A stretch of 64,000 nucleotides of DNA from positions 6,623,261 through 6,687,260 of the forward strand of contig NW_004955429.1 of the NCBI RefSeq assembly GCF_000276665.1. The letters are read 5' to 3'. The notes below the pieces were generated by a model. It worked only from the letters and a program-made list of their open reading frames with translations. It had not been told where the DNA came from and ran no database searches. The stretch is from Chinchilla lanigera (lineage: Eukaryota; Chordata; Mammalia; Rodentia; Chinchillidae). Position 1 is the stretch's first letter. Each line of letters opens with the position of its first letter. This document shows, piece by piece, positions 10,797 to 21,720 of this stretch. The translations under genes and the position numbers were made by a program.

Positions 10797-11070
10797 GCTA
10801 GGCAGTCACCCCTGGTTTTGCACCAGCGTCACACTTCAGCCTCCTAGGTGGACTCCAGGCACTGGATCCGCCCTCGCTGCCAACTGGCTGGGGCTCCCGG
10901 CTTCCGGGGTTCGGGCCCCCTCCTCTAAGCACCTTCAGCACACCGCTGCTAAGTGGACGCCTCCCGAGCTCTGTAAGTCTGCAGGTGTGCCAGTTGGGCA
11001 GGACGGGCTCATAGTGTATGGGCCAGTGCCACAGCAGCTCTGAGCGTTCCCGAGTCACGGGCAGCACCGC

Positions 11071-11650
11071 CTCATACTCTCGATCGTGATAGGTATTTCA
11101 GCAGTGTCAAGTTCAAGTTCTGAGTTGATCTTAAACTCTCGTTTTGCAGTAGCTTGGCTCTCCTTTTGTCTGTTCCCGGTCAGTGTAAATGTACATCCCG
11201 GTGTAAGCATTTCATTATTCATTATATTAATCAATTCAGAAATATTTTCGTCATCATAAATCCCTGTTCTTATGTATTATAAGATCAGTTAGATGTTCTA
11301 CTTTGCTTTTGCTATTAAAGTGATGGAATTTTGTAGAAAAGAGCACAAACCTATAAAAATTCCCATTGATTCATAAAGAGAGAGACTAATTTTACATGTG
11401 ATTGTTAATAAAAAAATTCTGAGAAAGATTAAAAGTGAAGCTGCTACCATAACTTACATCAACATTCTGTGGACATATTGCCTTTTACTTCATGAAATGC
11501 AGATCCCTCCCAAATAGTTCCTGGTTCTTTATTCCATGAGTATCTTCGACCTTTGAAAAGTAATCATAGTTTCATCATAATAATTGCAGATTTCAGCTAT
11601 CTGCCAGACAATTTTAAACAGAAATGTAAAAACAGATGCATCAGCCGAGT
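11071..11650. other. AT-rich unannotated DNA
   Basis: CpG density falls away sharply after about 11070. No repeat or gene is recognised. Confidence 0.5.
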
Positions 11651-11654
11651 TCTA

Positions 11655-11765
11655 CGCATGGCCCATGCCCACATAATCCCATCTACTTACCTGGGAAGCT
11701 GAGGCAGGAGGATCACTTGTGACTAGGAACTGGAAGCCAGTTTGAGCCACACAGGAAAATTATCT
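11655..11765 (+). mobile_element. Diverged B1-type SINE, sense
   Basis: 'ACATAATCCCATCTACTTACC' leads into 'GGGAAGCTGAGGCAGGAGGATCAC' and 'GAAGCCAGTTTGAGCCACAC', the sense order of a B1/7SL monomer. It is well diverged and partly lacks the 3' end. Confidence 0.8.
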
Positions 11766-11845
11766 TTTTCCTGCAAATTTTGTGGTTTTCTACATTTCTT
11801 CATACATATTTTATATGTATCCCTCCCCCCCATATTTATGTGTTA

Positions 11846-12110
11846 CTTGTATTAGTCCTTTTTCTGTTGCTATTGTTCAATATCGTAGGCTGGGGAACTT
11901 ATAACGAGCAAGGGTTTATCAGCTCGCAGTTCTCAACGCTGGAGAATTCAAAATGCCTTAGCTGCAATCCAGTGAGGGCCTTTTGTCTGAGGCCTCCCTT
12001 CCTCTTCTTATGAAGACACTAATGGCATCGTGGGGGCCCATCCCGACCTCCTGTAATTCTAATTACTCCCTGCACACCCTATTAACATGATTTGGGGGAT
12101 TCTGTTCACA
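11846..12110 (-). mobile_element. Possible old LTR (MaLR-like), antisense
   Basis: 'TTGTATTAGTCCTTTTTCTGTTGC' at the left edge, then 'GGCTGGGGAACTTATAACGAGCA', 'GTTTATCAGCTCGCAGTTCTC' and 'TCTTCTTATGAAGACACTAATGG'. These resemble the reverse complement of MaLR-type LTR ends. Boundaries and family are uncertain. Confidence 0.5.
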
Positions 12111-12149
12111 GTACCTGAACTCCAGGAGCACACCCAAAGTGTAGCATTC

Positions 12150-12370
12150 GGCAGAGCTAACATTCTGAGTGCTTCCTGCTTGCCAGGCACTATTCTAAGC
12201 ACCGTTATGGACCGATATCTGTAATCCTCGCAGCCCTTCAAGGTAGTTCCCAATCGCTGCTGCTGCTGCAAGCTCAGGCTGTGGAGGGATGCACAGTGCG
12301 GTAGCCCCGAAGTCTCAAATCCCAACCTACGCAGTCAGGCACAATGCCACGCCCCGCTCCATTGCCCTAC
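12150..12370 (-). mobile_element. MIR, antisense
   Basis: 'GTGCTTCCTGCTTGCCAGGCACTATTCTAAGCACC' and 'TAATCCTCGCAGCCCTTCAAGGTAG' (each read in part) are the typical reverse-complement landmarks of MIR, continuing to a decayed tRNA-like part near 12330. Confidence 0.78.
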
Positions 12371-12545
12371 TGTCTCCCTGCAAGTTCTCTCTTCTACAAA
12401 AATTACTTGAGGAACTGGTTCGTGGAAAACCCAAGGTGATATTTTAATTATATTTTATGAGTTTCATTAATACCTTGCACCGTGTGTTGGAAGACAACAC
12501 TGAACCTTCTTGGAATGGTAAAAGGGTACTGTTAAACTACACATT

Positions 12546-12690
12546 CATCCTGGTGTGGTGGCTCATGCCTGTCATCCCAGCATTCGAAAGGCTGAGACAG
12601 GATGATTGAAGCAAGTTCAAGGCCAGCCTGGACAACATAGTGAGACCCTGTCTCATAAATTAAATTAAAATAAAATAATAAAATGACTAC
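12546..12690 (+). mobile_element. B1-type SINE, sense
   Basis: 'TGGTGTGGTGGCTCATGCCTG' opens the element. The body continues with 'AAAGGCTGAGACAGGATGATT' and 'TTCAAGGCCAGCCTGGACAAC', ending 'GTGAGACCCTGTCTC' with an A-rich, AATTAA-type tail. It has good sense orientation and mild divergence. The next 540 bases hold nothing recognised. Confidence 0.92.
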
Positions 12691-13237
12691 ACGTTCATTG
12701 TTCTGTATAGGAAAGTGAAATCTTAGTGTGAGCTGCACCTTGGGCTTATGCCAACCTGCCACTCTGTAATCTTGCCTCCTCTACCTGAGTGCTAGGGAAC
12801 TGCTGCCCAAGCACTTGCCCACATAATAAGATCAACTTTCTTTCTAGAAAGAAAGAACAGGTTCCAGCAATGGGAGATAGTCTAGGGTTGAGGGATTCTT
12901 TGTTCCCAGCTGGTGTTTGAGAGTTGGAGTGCCCAGACAGATTCCTGTTTCAGAACACCTATGTGAGATAGTTCCAGGGTTTGCAGGTGACAGGTGCTAG
13001 GTGGCAGTTTTAAATCTTGATTTTATATATCTAAGGATATTCTGCTTCACACTATTTGGGGGAGTGCTAGGATTTCGAGAGCAGAATATAAGGAAAGATA
13101 ATTGAATAAGAATGGAAGTGGGGTGCTGAGGGTAAAACTGCCCTTTATCCTAAGCAGTTGATCTTATTATGTGGGTGAGCGCTTGGCACATTTCCTTTTA
13201 CAAGGCCATTGTATTTAGATAAGAAAGGTGGGGCTAT

Positions 13238-13400
13238 TCAAGATGGCATATGCTGTAACCCCACTTTACTCAGGAGGCTGAGATGGGAGGATCACAAGTT
13301 TAAGGCCAGCATAGGCAACTAAGCGGGGCAAGCAGCTCAGGGGTAGAACACTCACCTAGCATGTGCAAGGCCCTGGGTTCAATCTCCAGTACCACAAAAC
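13238..13400 (+). mobile_element. B1-ID hybrid SINE, sense
   Basis: A B1 left part ('ACTCAGGAGGCTGAGATGGGAGG', then 'TTTAAGGCCAGCATAGGCAAC') runs without an A-tail into an ID-like right part ('GCAGCTCAGGGGTAGAACACTC', then 'GCAAGGCCCTGGGTTCAATCTC', ending GTACCACA). The joined, co-oriented structure looks like a dimeric B1-dID type SINE rather than two chance insertions. Confidence 0.8.
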
Positions 13401-14540
13401 AAAGAAAGGTGCGAAATATTTTGGAAAAATTGCTTAAATATTCGTGGGTGTATTGACTTTCTAAAGTTTTAACATGTGTTCATTATAGGTGTTGCAATAA
13501 CTGCTATTTTTGAGGAACTTCGTTTTATTCTTAATTTTTTTCAGTCTGTAATTTAACTGAGCTCAGATATATGTTGAGATCATTTAGAGCATTAAAGGCT
13601 AAATAACATTTGAAAGGCTATGTTGAGTATCTGGATATGTAAACATGCTCTGAACATGGTTAGTAAACAGTTGTATACTTAAATAGCATGTATAAAATTG
13701 GAGGAAAACTCAGTGAAGTAATGTAATAAGAGATGAACCAATTGCTGTGACAGGAATGTAACATTCATGTAATTCATGTAATTCAGGGAAGGACGAGGTA
13801 GACAAGGGTTAAAAAATCATAGATCTGTCAGAAAATTTGTAGAAATCACCTATGTTAAATATTTTTCTATTGCAAGTATTTCTTTAGATCAGAGTGGAGA
13901 CTGGGAAGGGGCCCCATGCTTAATCGTCTCCATTTTCCTTTCTGACACCTGCCAGGTGAATGAAGGTAATGCTGGTGGTACCAAATCACCTTGGCAGGAG
14001 CCACCCTCGTGTTATATAGCAGGTCCCCTCTGTGGGCCTCCTCCCCCAAGACCACTGTCCCATTCTATTTTCAGTGAACACACCAGACAATATTTAATAG
14101 AGGGTCATCCTACAAAATATTTGACCAATTAAACTTAACCTGTTGAGGTCCTCAAAAACAAAGTCTGAGAAACTTTCAGGGCTAAGAAAAGAGCATAAAG
14201 AGACTGGACAACTAATGTAAGATGGCATCCTAGATGGGATTTTGGAATAGAAAAAGACATTAGCTAAACCTAAATGACGGATGGGCTTTAGTTAATAATA
14301 ATATATCAGTATTGGCTCATCTCTTGTAACAAACATGCCATTCTAATGTAAGATGTTAATAACAGAGGAAGTCAGATGTGGCATAAAAGGGTACTCATTG
14401 CTATTTTTTTCAAATTTTGTAAATCTAAAACTTTTCTGAAAAATCAAGTCAATTAAAAAAAGAAGGAACAGTAAGGAAAGGACTGAAGAACAGTAAGGAA
14501 AGGACTAAATTATCAATATGTAGTATGTGGATGGATGAGT
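13401..14540. other. AT-rich unannotated DNA with a short tandem repeat
   Basis: No gene or clear element. At about 14466-14505, GAACAGTAAGGAAAGGACT occurs twice in tandem. The sequence just before 14540 may already belong to the L1 that follows. Confidence 0.45.
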
Positions 14541-14544
14541 AACA

Positions 14545-15385
14545 TAAACAAAATTGGACCCATACCTCACACCATACAGACATCAGTTCCAAATGGGTCA
14601 CAGACATAAATGCGAAAATGAAACAACAATGCTTTTAGAAGACAGATGGATACCTTCATGACTTTACAATAGGGAGTTTCTTATCTAAGACAGAAAAGAA
14701 TCTCCACCCACTATAAAGTCAAAATAGGTAAATTGGATCTCACAAAAGCTAAAGAGGTAGCTGGGTGTGGTGGCACACATGTGTAATCCCAGCTCTCTGG
14801 AGGCTGAGGCAGGGGTTCTCAAGTTTGACCCAGCTCAAAAAAAAAAAAAAAAAAACCAAAAAATTAAAAAGGAGCAGGGATAGAGCTCAGTACAAAGTTC
14901 CCGGAAAAAAAAAAAAAACAAAAAAATTAAAAAGGAGCAGGGATAGAGCTCAGTACAAAGTTCCCGGGTTCAATCTCCTGTACAAAACCGAAACAAACAA
15001 ACAAAACAAAACAACCCCCCACCCTCAAAAAGAAAACCACACACACAAAACCACATTATTAAGGAACGACATTGTAAGCCAAATGTTGTAATTCATAAAA
15101 CCAGCACTTGGATCCTCTACAGACTATGTATTTTTAAGAAGAAGAAGAAGAAAAAAATACCTAATAGCAAATGAATAAACCTATGAAATGATGTTTAACC
15201 TCATCAGTAATCAGGGGAATACCAAGTACCTCTGAGGTGCAGTACTGCTACCTGGGCACCAGATTGGTGAGGGTTTGAAAGTCTAACACTCCTAAGAGTT
15301 GGGGAGGGCATGGAAAAATGGGAACACCTGATCAGGACTGAGTCTGGAGGGAAATCCAGAATGACTGTCTACACATGTACAAACT
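14545..15385 (+). mobile_element. LINE-1 ORF2 3' part, sense, interrupted
   Basis: Typical L1 sequence from the C-terminal part of ORF2: 'CACAGACATAAATGCGAAAATG', 'TTTTAGAAGACAGATGGATACC', then, after a B1-ID insertion (14758-14995), 'ACCTCATCAGTAATCAGGGGAAT' and 'TGGGGAGGGCATGGAAAAATGG'. Frames are broken throughout, so this is an inactive fragment. Confidence 0.75.
14758..14995 (+). mobile_element. B1-ID hybrid SINE with 63-bp tandem duplication
   Basis: A sense B1 head ('GCTGGGTGTGGTGGCACACATG', then 'GGAGGCTGAGGCAGGGG') is followed by an A-run and an ID-like part. The segment 'AAAAAGGAGCAGGGATAGAGCTC' to 'AGTTCCCGG' occurs at about 14866-14904 and again at about 14929-14967, an offset of 63 bases. 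The longest frame here simply translates this repeat and is not a protein. Confidence 0.82.
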
Positions 15386-15389
15386 TGGA

Positions 15390-17298
15390 TTGATCTAGCA
15401 ACTTGTCACAGACTGGATTTCTGGGAAACAGATCTTGTGATGCCGAGATTTGAGTGCAAGAGGCTTAACGAAGGGTGCTCTGAGGAAGAGCACCTGAGGA
15501 GACAAAGGAAATGAGATTGGGAGCAGGAGGAGTTGAAATGCGATGCTCTTGCTGCAGAGGCCCTCAGTAATCCTGTGGGAAGCCCTGAAAATGAAGACAC
15601 CTTTCAGCAATATCCCAAAATCACAGCAAAGGGGTAGGTGCTTAAAACTCCAGGCCAACCAGTCTTGGAGCCAGATGACCGAGGGGAGGGTCAGAACCTT
15701 GGGCACAACACCTTCTGGCCATTCCGGAAGTGGAGGCAACCATGAGTTGTCAAAAGCTAACCCTCCCAGCAAGGGTGGCAGTCAGAGCTTTGGTCCTGTG
15801 GGAGTATCGGGACCCCGTCACTTTCTCCCTGCAGTAAGTCTGTGCTATCTAGAAACACATCCATGATTCCCGATGGTCTTTTCTCCAGGGGAAATGCCCA
15901 AGGGCAAGGTTAGTGGGACAAACTATGACTCTGTCCAATGCAGTTCATCTTGATACTGTAATTAACATTCACTGTCTCTGTCCTTTCCTGCCCATTTCAG
16001 GTGAGGCTCACCCTCTGCTTGTACCATTTCTTTATAGGTGAGCTTATCTGATGGAGTGACCCTGGAGAGTATGAACCCACGCTCACTACCCTCTTCTTAG
16101 GCTCTCTATTTTGCTTCAAGGTAGCATCAAAATCGAACAGAAGTGACCCTGCAGGGAGCCTGGCCATTGATGTATTCTTCCCTGTCTTCACTGTGTGACA
16201 GCAACCCTTCCTATTCCTGTTGATCATGGCCAAGCATCCCTGCTAGAATAGCAATTCCTTCCCTAGCCTGCTGGTCCGCTCGTGTGAGAAGCTTGGAGTG
16301 CTTGGAGGGAGCACGGGTAAGTGTCAGAGGGTCTTGCTGTGTTCCTTGGTGGGAGCATTTTGCCTAGAGCTGTGAACAGAGGAGCACACATTTTCACGTG
16401 GGCTCCTGGAAATGGTGGCAAGTTGTTCTACTCCTACTTCCCATTCTCAGTTGCCAGATCCTCAATCCATGTCATCTGTGTCCTGGGGACACCATGCCAG
16501 ATGATGGTCCTTGATCTCCATCCCGAGGTGTGGCTATGCAGAGTGTCATCTCCAACATGGCTTTGATTTAAGCTATTATGTTTTAAAGATGTCATTGAAC
16601 ACCTCTGTCAGGCCAGCAGCTTCTAGATGATGCAATAAATGAAAAAGTTCGATGTTGATCTCAAAAATGTTCAGGTTGACCTCATGGTCCTATGCCCACT
16701 GCCTCACTTTTCCTAAGAAAGGAGGCTTGATCCATACATCCCATAATGTTATGTGGGATTTCATGTCACTGGGGAACCCCAGTCTTTGGACAGTGGTGTT
16801 AGTGAGGGTTCATTGGTTGCCAGAAGAAGTCTGCCTCAGGAGTATGTGTCAGAATCAGGAGCCACTAGCCCCCGAAAGCAGGAAGGTATCCAAGGCAATT
16901 CTCTTGTCCCCAAGGGATCAGTGGTGTCCTTGACTGAGTGGCCTACTAGGGTGTGCTGTTAGTCTCTGCTCTCAGCAGAAAGAACACTCAGCAGGGCAAT
17001 ACGGGTGCAGCTTTCGTGAATGGGAATTAGACTATCTGGCCCATTGTAGCCTCAGCCCTTGCACCATGGCTTCTCTGTACATGAGGTCATGGCATCAGCA
17101 GGGGTGACCAATGGCGGAGGCCAGCCGATGTCACCTGGTGTTTTGAAGCAACTGCTCCCTTGTGGGAGTTGACATACATCTCAGTTCATGGGTTGGTACA
17201 TTTCATGTCCGCCACCATAAGCTCATGTACATCCCTCTCCCTACCTCTTTAGCCTGGTGGTTTTATTTATTGCTACATAACATGATAAAGACTCAGTT
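15390..17298. other. Unclassified block, possibly decayed retroelement
   Basis: About 1.9 kb of medium-GC sequence with many short broken frames on both strands (60-125 codons). Texture and composition suggest an old retroviral internal region, but I recognise no gag, pol or env motif and no LTR boundary. It could equally be single-copy DNA. Confidence 0.3.
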
Positions 17299-17303
17299 GT
17301 TGG

Positions 17304-17378
17304 GCCTGGGGATTTAGCTCAGCGGCAAAGCGCCTGCCTGGCAAGCGCAAGGTCGTGAGTTCGGTTCCCGGTACAGGA
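17304..17378 (+). mobile_element. ID-type SINE (young subtype), sense, cut by gap
   Basis: A clean ID body: GGGGATTTAGCTCAGCGG (A-box region), GCGCCTGCCTGGCAAGCGC, then GGTCGTGAGTTCGGTTCCC (B-box region) and GGTACAGGA. It is the least diverged copy in the window. Its A-tail and right target site are hidden in the N gap that starts at the next base. Confidence 0.93.
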
Positions 17379-17543
17379 NNNNNNNNNNNNNNNNNNNNNN
17401 NNNNNNNNNNNNNNNNNNNNNNNNNNNNNNNNNNNNNNNNNNNNNNNNNNNNNNNNNNNNNNNNNNNNNNNNNNNNNNNNNNNNNNNNNNNNNNNNNNNN
17501 NNNNNNNNNNNNNNNNNNNNNNNNNNNNNNNNNNNNNNNNNNN
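17379..17543. other. Assembly gap (165 N)
   Basis: A run of undetermined bases beginning exactly where an ID element's A-rich tail should start. Any frame crossing it is meaningless. Confidence 1.
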
Positions 17544-18850
17544 TGTTGCTTGGAGCTTTTCATGCAGTTGCAGTTAGAGGTGGTTAAAGCTGCAACTGGG
17601 GCTGGGTCAATGTCTGACGCCTCAGTGTTCCTGTGTGGCCACTAGTGTTGGCCGAATTGTCAAACAGAGAAGTGGACGCTGCCTTGCCTTCTTAATTTCT
17701 GGGTTCAAAGGGCCCAGAACATCACCTCTTTTGCATTTTGTTGTCAGTGTAATCATGGGTGAATCCTAGTCAGGCATAAGCTCTGTCTCAGATGGGAAGA
17801 GCAGTCCCTGCATACAAGATGGGACAGAATTACTCAAGGTTGCTTTTGAAGAATAGCTGGCATAGCCCACCCTCTGGCCACAATTTATATCCCTTCCACA
17901 TACAGAGTACAACTAGCCCCAGAGTCTTGTTCCAGTGGAGTACGAGATTAAATCTAGGAGCTCATAAATCAGTTGTGAAAGCTGATCAGGTCTTGCAGGG
18001 GTTTTTGCTTAGGTGTAGCTCCTACCACCCGAGGAATGGTTCCTCCCACTCTGAAGAAGTACAGTTAACATGATAAGGAATCTATGTTTCCCACCCATTC
18101 AAAACACAATGATGGCTGGATGGCGGGGAGGTGGAGGAGGAGACACAGCAGCCAATGAATGATTCATATCAATTGGAAATCCAGCAGGACACAAGTTGCC
18201 AGTCCTTGAGGATAGTCCAGCCCTGGGCTCCAGTAAGAGTCACTGCACCTCAGGGCTCTCTGTCATCCTTCATTTCCCGCAGTGAATGACCTCATTTTGG
18301 AGCTAAGCAATTTTCTTGGCCTGTAGAAGCTGGGCGCTCAGAGACCTTTTATTGTTGCTGTTACAAATTGTGTCTATCCCTTTCAGTCCAAATAAATTCA
18401 GATCCTTTAAAAACAACATGCATTTCTTTTGTATCAAATTGTAATCAACTTCATTTGGTTATTTTTTTTTAACTCACTAGTTAAATTTTATTTCATTAAG
18501 AGTAGGATTGAGATACAGACATAAACTATTTCCACTTCTGCTCTTCCCTTTTCCAGGTGATCTCAACATTTTGCTAAGTACAGAGTTAAATATGTGAAAC
18601 AAAATTGTAATTATTGGCAAATAGAATTGTGAGCACATCAAATAAGAGAATTTACAGATTAATTATGATTGGTAAAAGAATTTAGTATGTTGACTAACAA
18701 AATGATCCATATATAACACTGATCACTTCATTTTTTAACATTTCCAAAGTATATTTCCATACATTTACAACGTAAATCTTTTTCCCAAGATCAACTAAAA
18801 CTATGAGGAATCTTTAAAGAATGTAAAAGGTCTTTAGAAACAAAATTTTG
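17544..18850. other. Unclassified DNA after the gap
   Basis: Up to about 18300 it has the same medium-GC texture as 15.4-17.3 kb. After that it turns AT-rich. No recognised gene, RNA or SINE. Confidence 0.35.
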
Positions 18851-19180
18851 AAACTTTATTGAACAATATGGAAGAAATATTCCAATAAATAACATAATGA
18901 TGACAATACTTCCCTACTGAATCAAAATATATAATGCATGGACATTTAATATAGTCTATTTATATAATAGAACATCATCTGTCAATAAAAGTGAATGAAC
19001 TACACATGGTTGCATGAAAAACTTCAAGTAGGAAAAACACACTACTGAATTTTAAAAGCAGGACACAATGTACAAAAATAGGTAAAATCTTAAAAATAAA
19101 CATACTGTTTAGGAATATCCTGTACATACAACGCCATTTGGTAAAGGCCATACTTGCATTCTTTCCTGAAACAAGCATGT
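18850..19180 (+). mobile_element. Probable LINE-1 fragment, sense
   Basis: 'AATAAAAGTGAATGAACTACACA', 'GGTTGCATGAAAAACTTCAAG' and 'CAATGTACAAAAATAGGTAAAATC' resemble the end of ORF2 of old L1M elements. The match is by texture and a few landmarks only. Confidence 0.5.
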
Positions 19181-19394
19181 GACACTGCTATGGGACAATA
19201 TCCTGACGATTCTTAGAAGTCCTATTATTTTGTCAAGAAGGTACATGAGATATACCCTACGGGTTCACGGTGTCTTTGTTCAGCTGAAAGGCTCTGTATG
19301 TGAGGTTCCAATACAGTGTCTTACAGTCCCACTCTTGATTTGAATTTTATGCTAAACATGTTTAGGCTGAGGCGTGCTTTATCTTCAGTGTCCT

Positions 19395-19530
19395 GGCTTT
19401 GACTTTTGTTTTGTTTTTGCAACAGGGCCTCACTATGTGTAGTCCAGGCTGGCCTTGAACTCACGACGATCCTACTGTCTCATCCTCCACAGTGCTGGGA
19501 TTACAGGTGTGTGCCACCATGCCTGGCTCA
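19395..19530 (-). mobile_element. B1-type SINE, antisense
   Basis: 'GCAACAGGGCCTCACTATGTG' opens the element. The core reads 'CAGGCTGGCCTTGAACTCACG', and the right edge is 'GTGCTGGGATTACAGGTGTG' ending CACCATGCCTGGCTC. It is the reverse complement of a B1 monomer. Confidence 0.93.
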
Positions 19531-21715
19531 GATTTGATAGCTTTTTCTCCTTGAGTCTATTTCTTACCTGGAGAAGTTTTTGTGACCCAGGAGACTGGAA
19601 TCGATAAACAGCATTGCTTTCATATCTAGTAAATCCCAATTCCTTTACATTTTCTCTAAATTCTATTTGAAGAGTGTATACATTTTTTTTTCTTATTTTA
19701 CCCCTCACAGGCTTTTTTCATGGGCAGCTAAAAACAAAAAGAAAAATGAAACAAAAACAGTTGGCACTTTCAACAATCTGCCTATAAATATCCTCCCCAG
19801 ACCCACGAGTCCCTCAGGTAGCAGTTCTGTTTCCCACGGGACTGCAGGTGACAGTTTCACCACGGTCTTCTTAGTGTGTTTGCATCATGCATAATGAGAC
19901 TCAGGTTCCTTTTTGTTCAGCCCCCCAATAGCAATTTCACCCCTGTCTCCCAAGGGTTTGCTAGTGGCTTCTTTAAGGACCTCCATCTTCATTCAGCCCG
20001 ATCCCAATGCTAACTTCACAGGTTTTCATTGCTTAAGGTAGACACCGTTTCCAGATACCAAGTTCTGTCTTAGGCATCTATTTTTGTATCAGAAAACACT
20101 ATAAAATCCAGGGGCTTAACACTGCTCCTGTTTTATCGAATCTCTTGGCTTCTATAAGCTGCCCAGGGCTTGGCTAAGCAAAACCAGACTCTTGGCAGTG
20201 CCCTTTCTTGCCCTGGGTCACAAGTAAAACTGACAACTTTTTGGGTCCCCTGATAAATAGGCTGAAGCAGATTCTTGACTATGACCCTTGAAGAATGCTG
20301 AACGGGCATTTTGCCATTTTCTTAGCAGTGGGATGTGTGAAACACAAATAATTTGCTTTTGGAAAGTCAGCCTGCAGGATTCCTCAGACCTTCACAGATA
20401 GAATGGAATCTCTGACTCTCCATGAGATTTGTCTTCCCCTTTGGGGACCATACATGTCTTACCAAGGCTTCCAATGTACTTTGACTTCTGGCTCATTGGT
20501 TTGCCTGATATGATGTCATTCATAGAGGGTTGTTTGGCAGAATGTGCAAAAAGTCCCTCTGGGCCAGGTTATGACAATGTGGCCCTGGAGCTAGACTGGA
20601 AGGAGATGCTGGTGTCTGAACCACAGGAGTGCAGACTGCTCCAACCTTCCTTTGTGGTGGGAGGGCCACATGCCATGTACTCAAGGCCACATCAATCCAG
20701 GTTTACAATTGGGGCCCCTGCTTGCCAGTATCATAGCCGTCCACTATGGGGACCCATCTGTTTTGGTAAAGGTCAAGCTAAATGGAAATATGACAAGGAC
20801 CTCCACTGTAGTCTTCAGATCTTTAAGGATATCAGAATTTTGGCCATTCTACTTGCAATGTGATATAGTTTTTAACCTACTAGCCAAGCTGGGGGCAAGG
20901 GAGGGCACTTTAAGGCCTCCATTCAGTCTTTTCCACTAGGACAGCTTGTGCTCCAAATGCCGAAAGAGCCAGAGTGAGGATTTCTGCTGACTCCCAAGCG
21001 TGTTCATTCCGTTCCACACTGGCGCACCCAGTCCTGCTGAGAGTTCCATGAAGCCAGGACCCCCTCTACTACTCAGCTTGTGGAGCTGAGTGGAGTGGGG
21101 TGTGAGGACAGTGTTCAAATCCTAGGTCCAACATTCCTTGAAATGTTGGGAAATGCCTCTTTTCCCAGTGTTCCTAAGTCACCAGCTTATGTCCTTTTGG
21201 GCAAGGGACTTGGGGAGTCTTCATCATATATATTGCTGTGAATGACAGGATTCTTCCTACCCTTTAGTCAGTGGGTTCCCCACCTAACTAGTGGCTCAGT
21301 TCCAGAACCTAGGCAGTCTGATGATTTTTTTTTATTGGCATGACTATTCTCAGTGTCCTGAGGATTCACTGTTGATTCCATTTGATTGTACAGTCAGAGC
21401 AATATACTTATTCATCTTGTTCTTACCCATGCTGTATTCTGTTAACCATCTCCACATCTCCGTGGGTCAGCCCTCTCCCCTTCTCCACTCTAACCTTGAA
21501 AGTCATCTTAATAATTGCCCACACTCTGCCTCTATTACTGCAGGGCTCTGTCATCCCCGTAGCTATCAGGGAGCCTAGCTGTGCACTAGCAGAGGATAAC
21601 CACATTGACCTTCACAGGGATGTTGGTGTCCCTCACTCTACTGCTTTAGGAAACACAGTTTCCCCAGGGTCCCTTCACAGAACATCATAGGTAGGTAGGT
21701 TTCCTGGCCTGACAT
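19531..21715. other. Unclassified DNA, no supported gene
   Basis: The longest frame (20429-20863, + strand, 144 codons) starts at an ATG but contains no domain I recognise, no splice-site support and no codon pattern to trust. The block 20400-21700 has the same retroelement-like texture as 15.4-18.3 kb. Around 20070-20170 there may be a very old interspersed repeat. Confidence 0.35.
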
Positions 21716-21720
21716 AGTTC

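Larger units (their letters stand above)
9600..11070. promoter_or_regulatory. CpG-rich island-like domain
   Basis: CpG dinucleotides are frequent throughout, whereas neighbouring sequence is AT-rich and CpG-poor. They are densest about 10190-11060, with runs such as 'CCCGGGCCCGCGGGAGTCGG' near 10495. No SINE or LINE interrupts it. The tRNA-Asn gene sits inside. A CpG island often marks a constitutive Pol II promoter, so an unannotated first exon (coding or lncRNA) is possible, but I cannot identify one. Several open frames here, up to 164 codons, are expected from GC-rich, stop-poor sequence and show no recognised domain. Confidence 0.6.

Noticed and set aside
17273..17645. Frames running through the N gap
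   Set aside because: Their lengths depend on undetermined bases.
20429..20863. 144-codon frame with an ATG start
   Set aside because: No recognisable domain, no splice sites I can trust, and it lies in a block of retroelement-like texture. Kept only as unclassified DNA.
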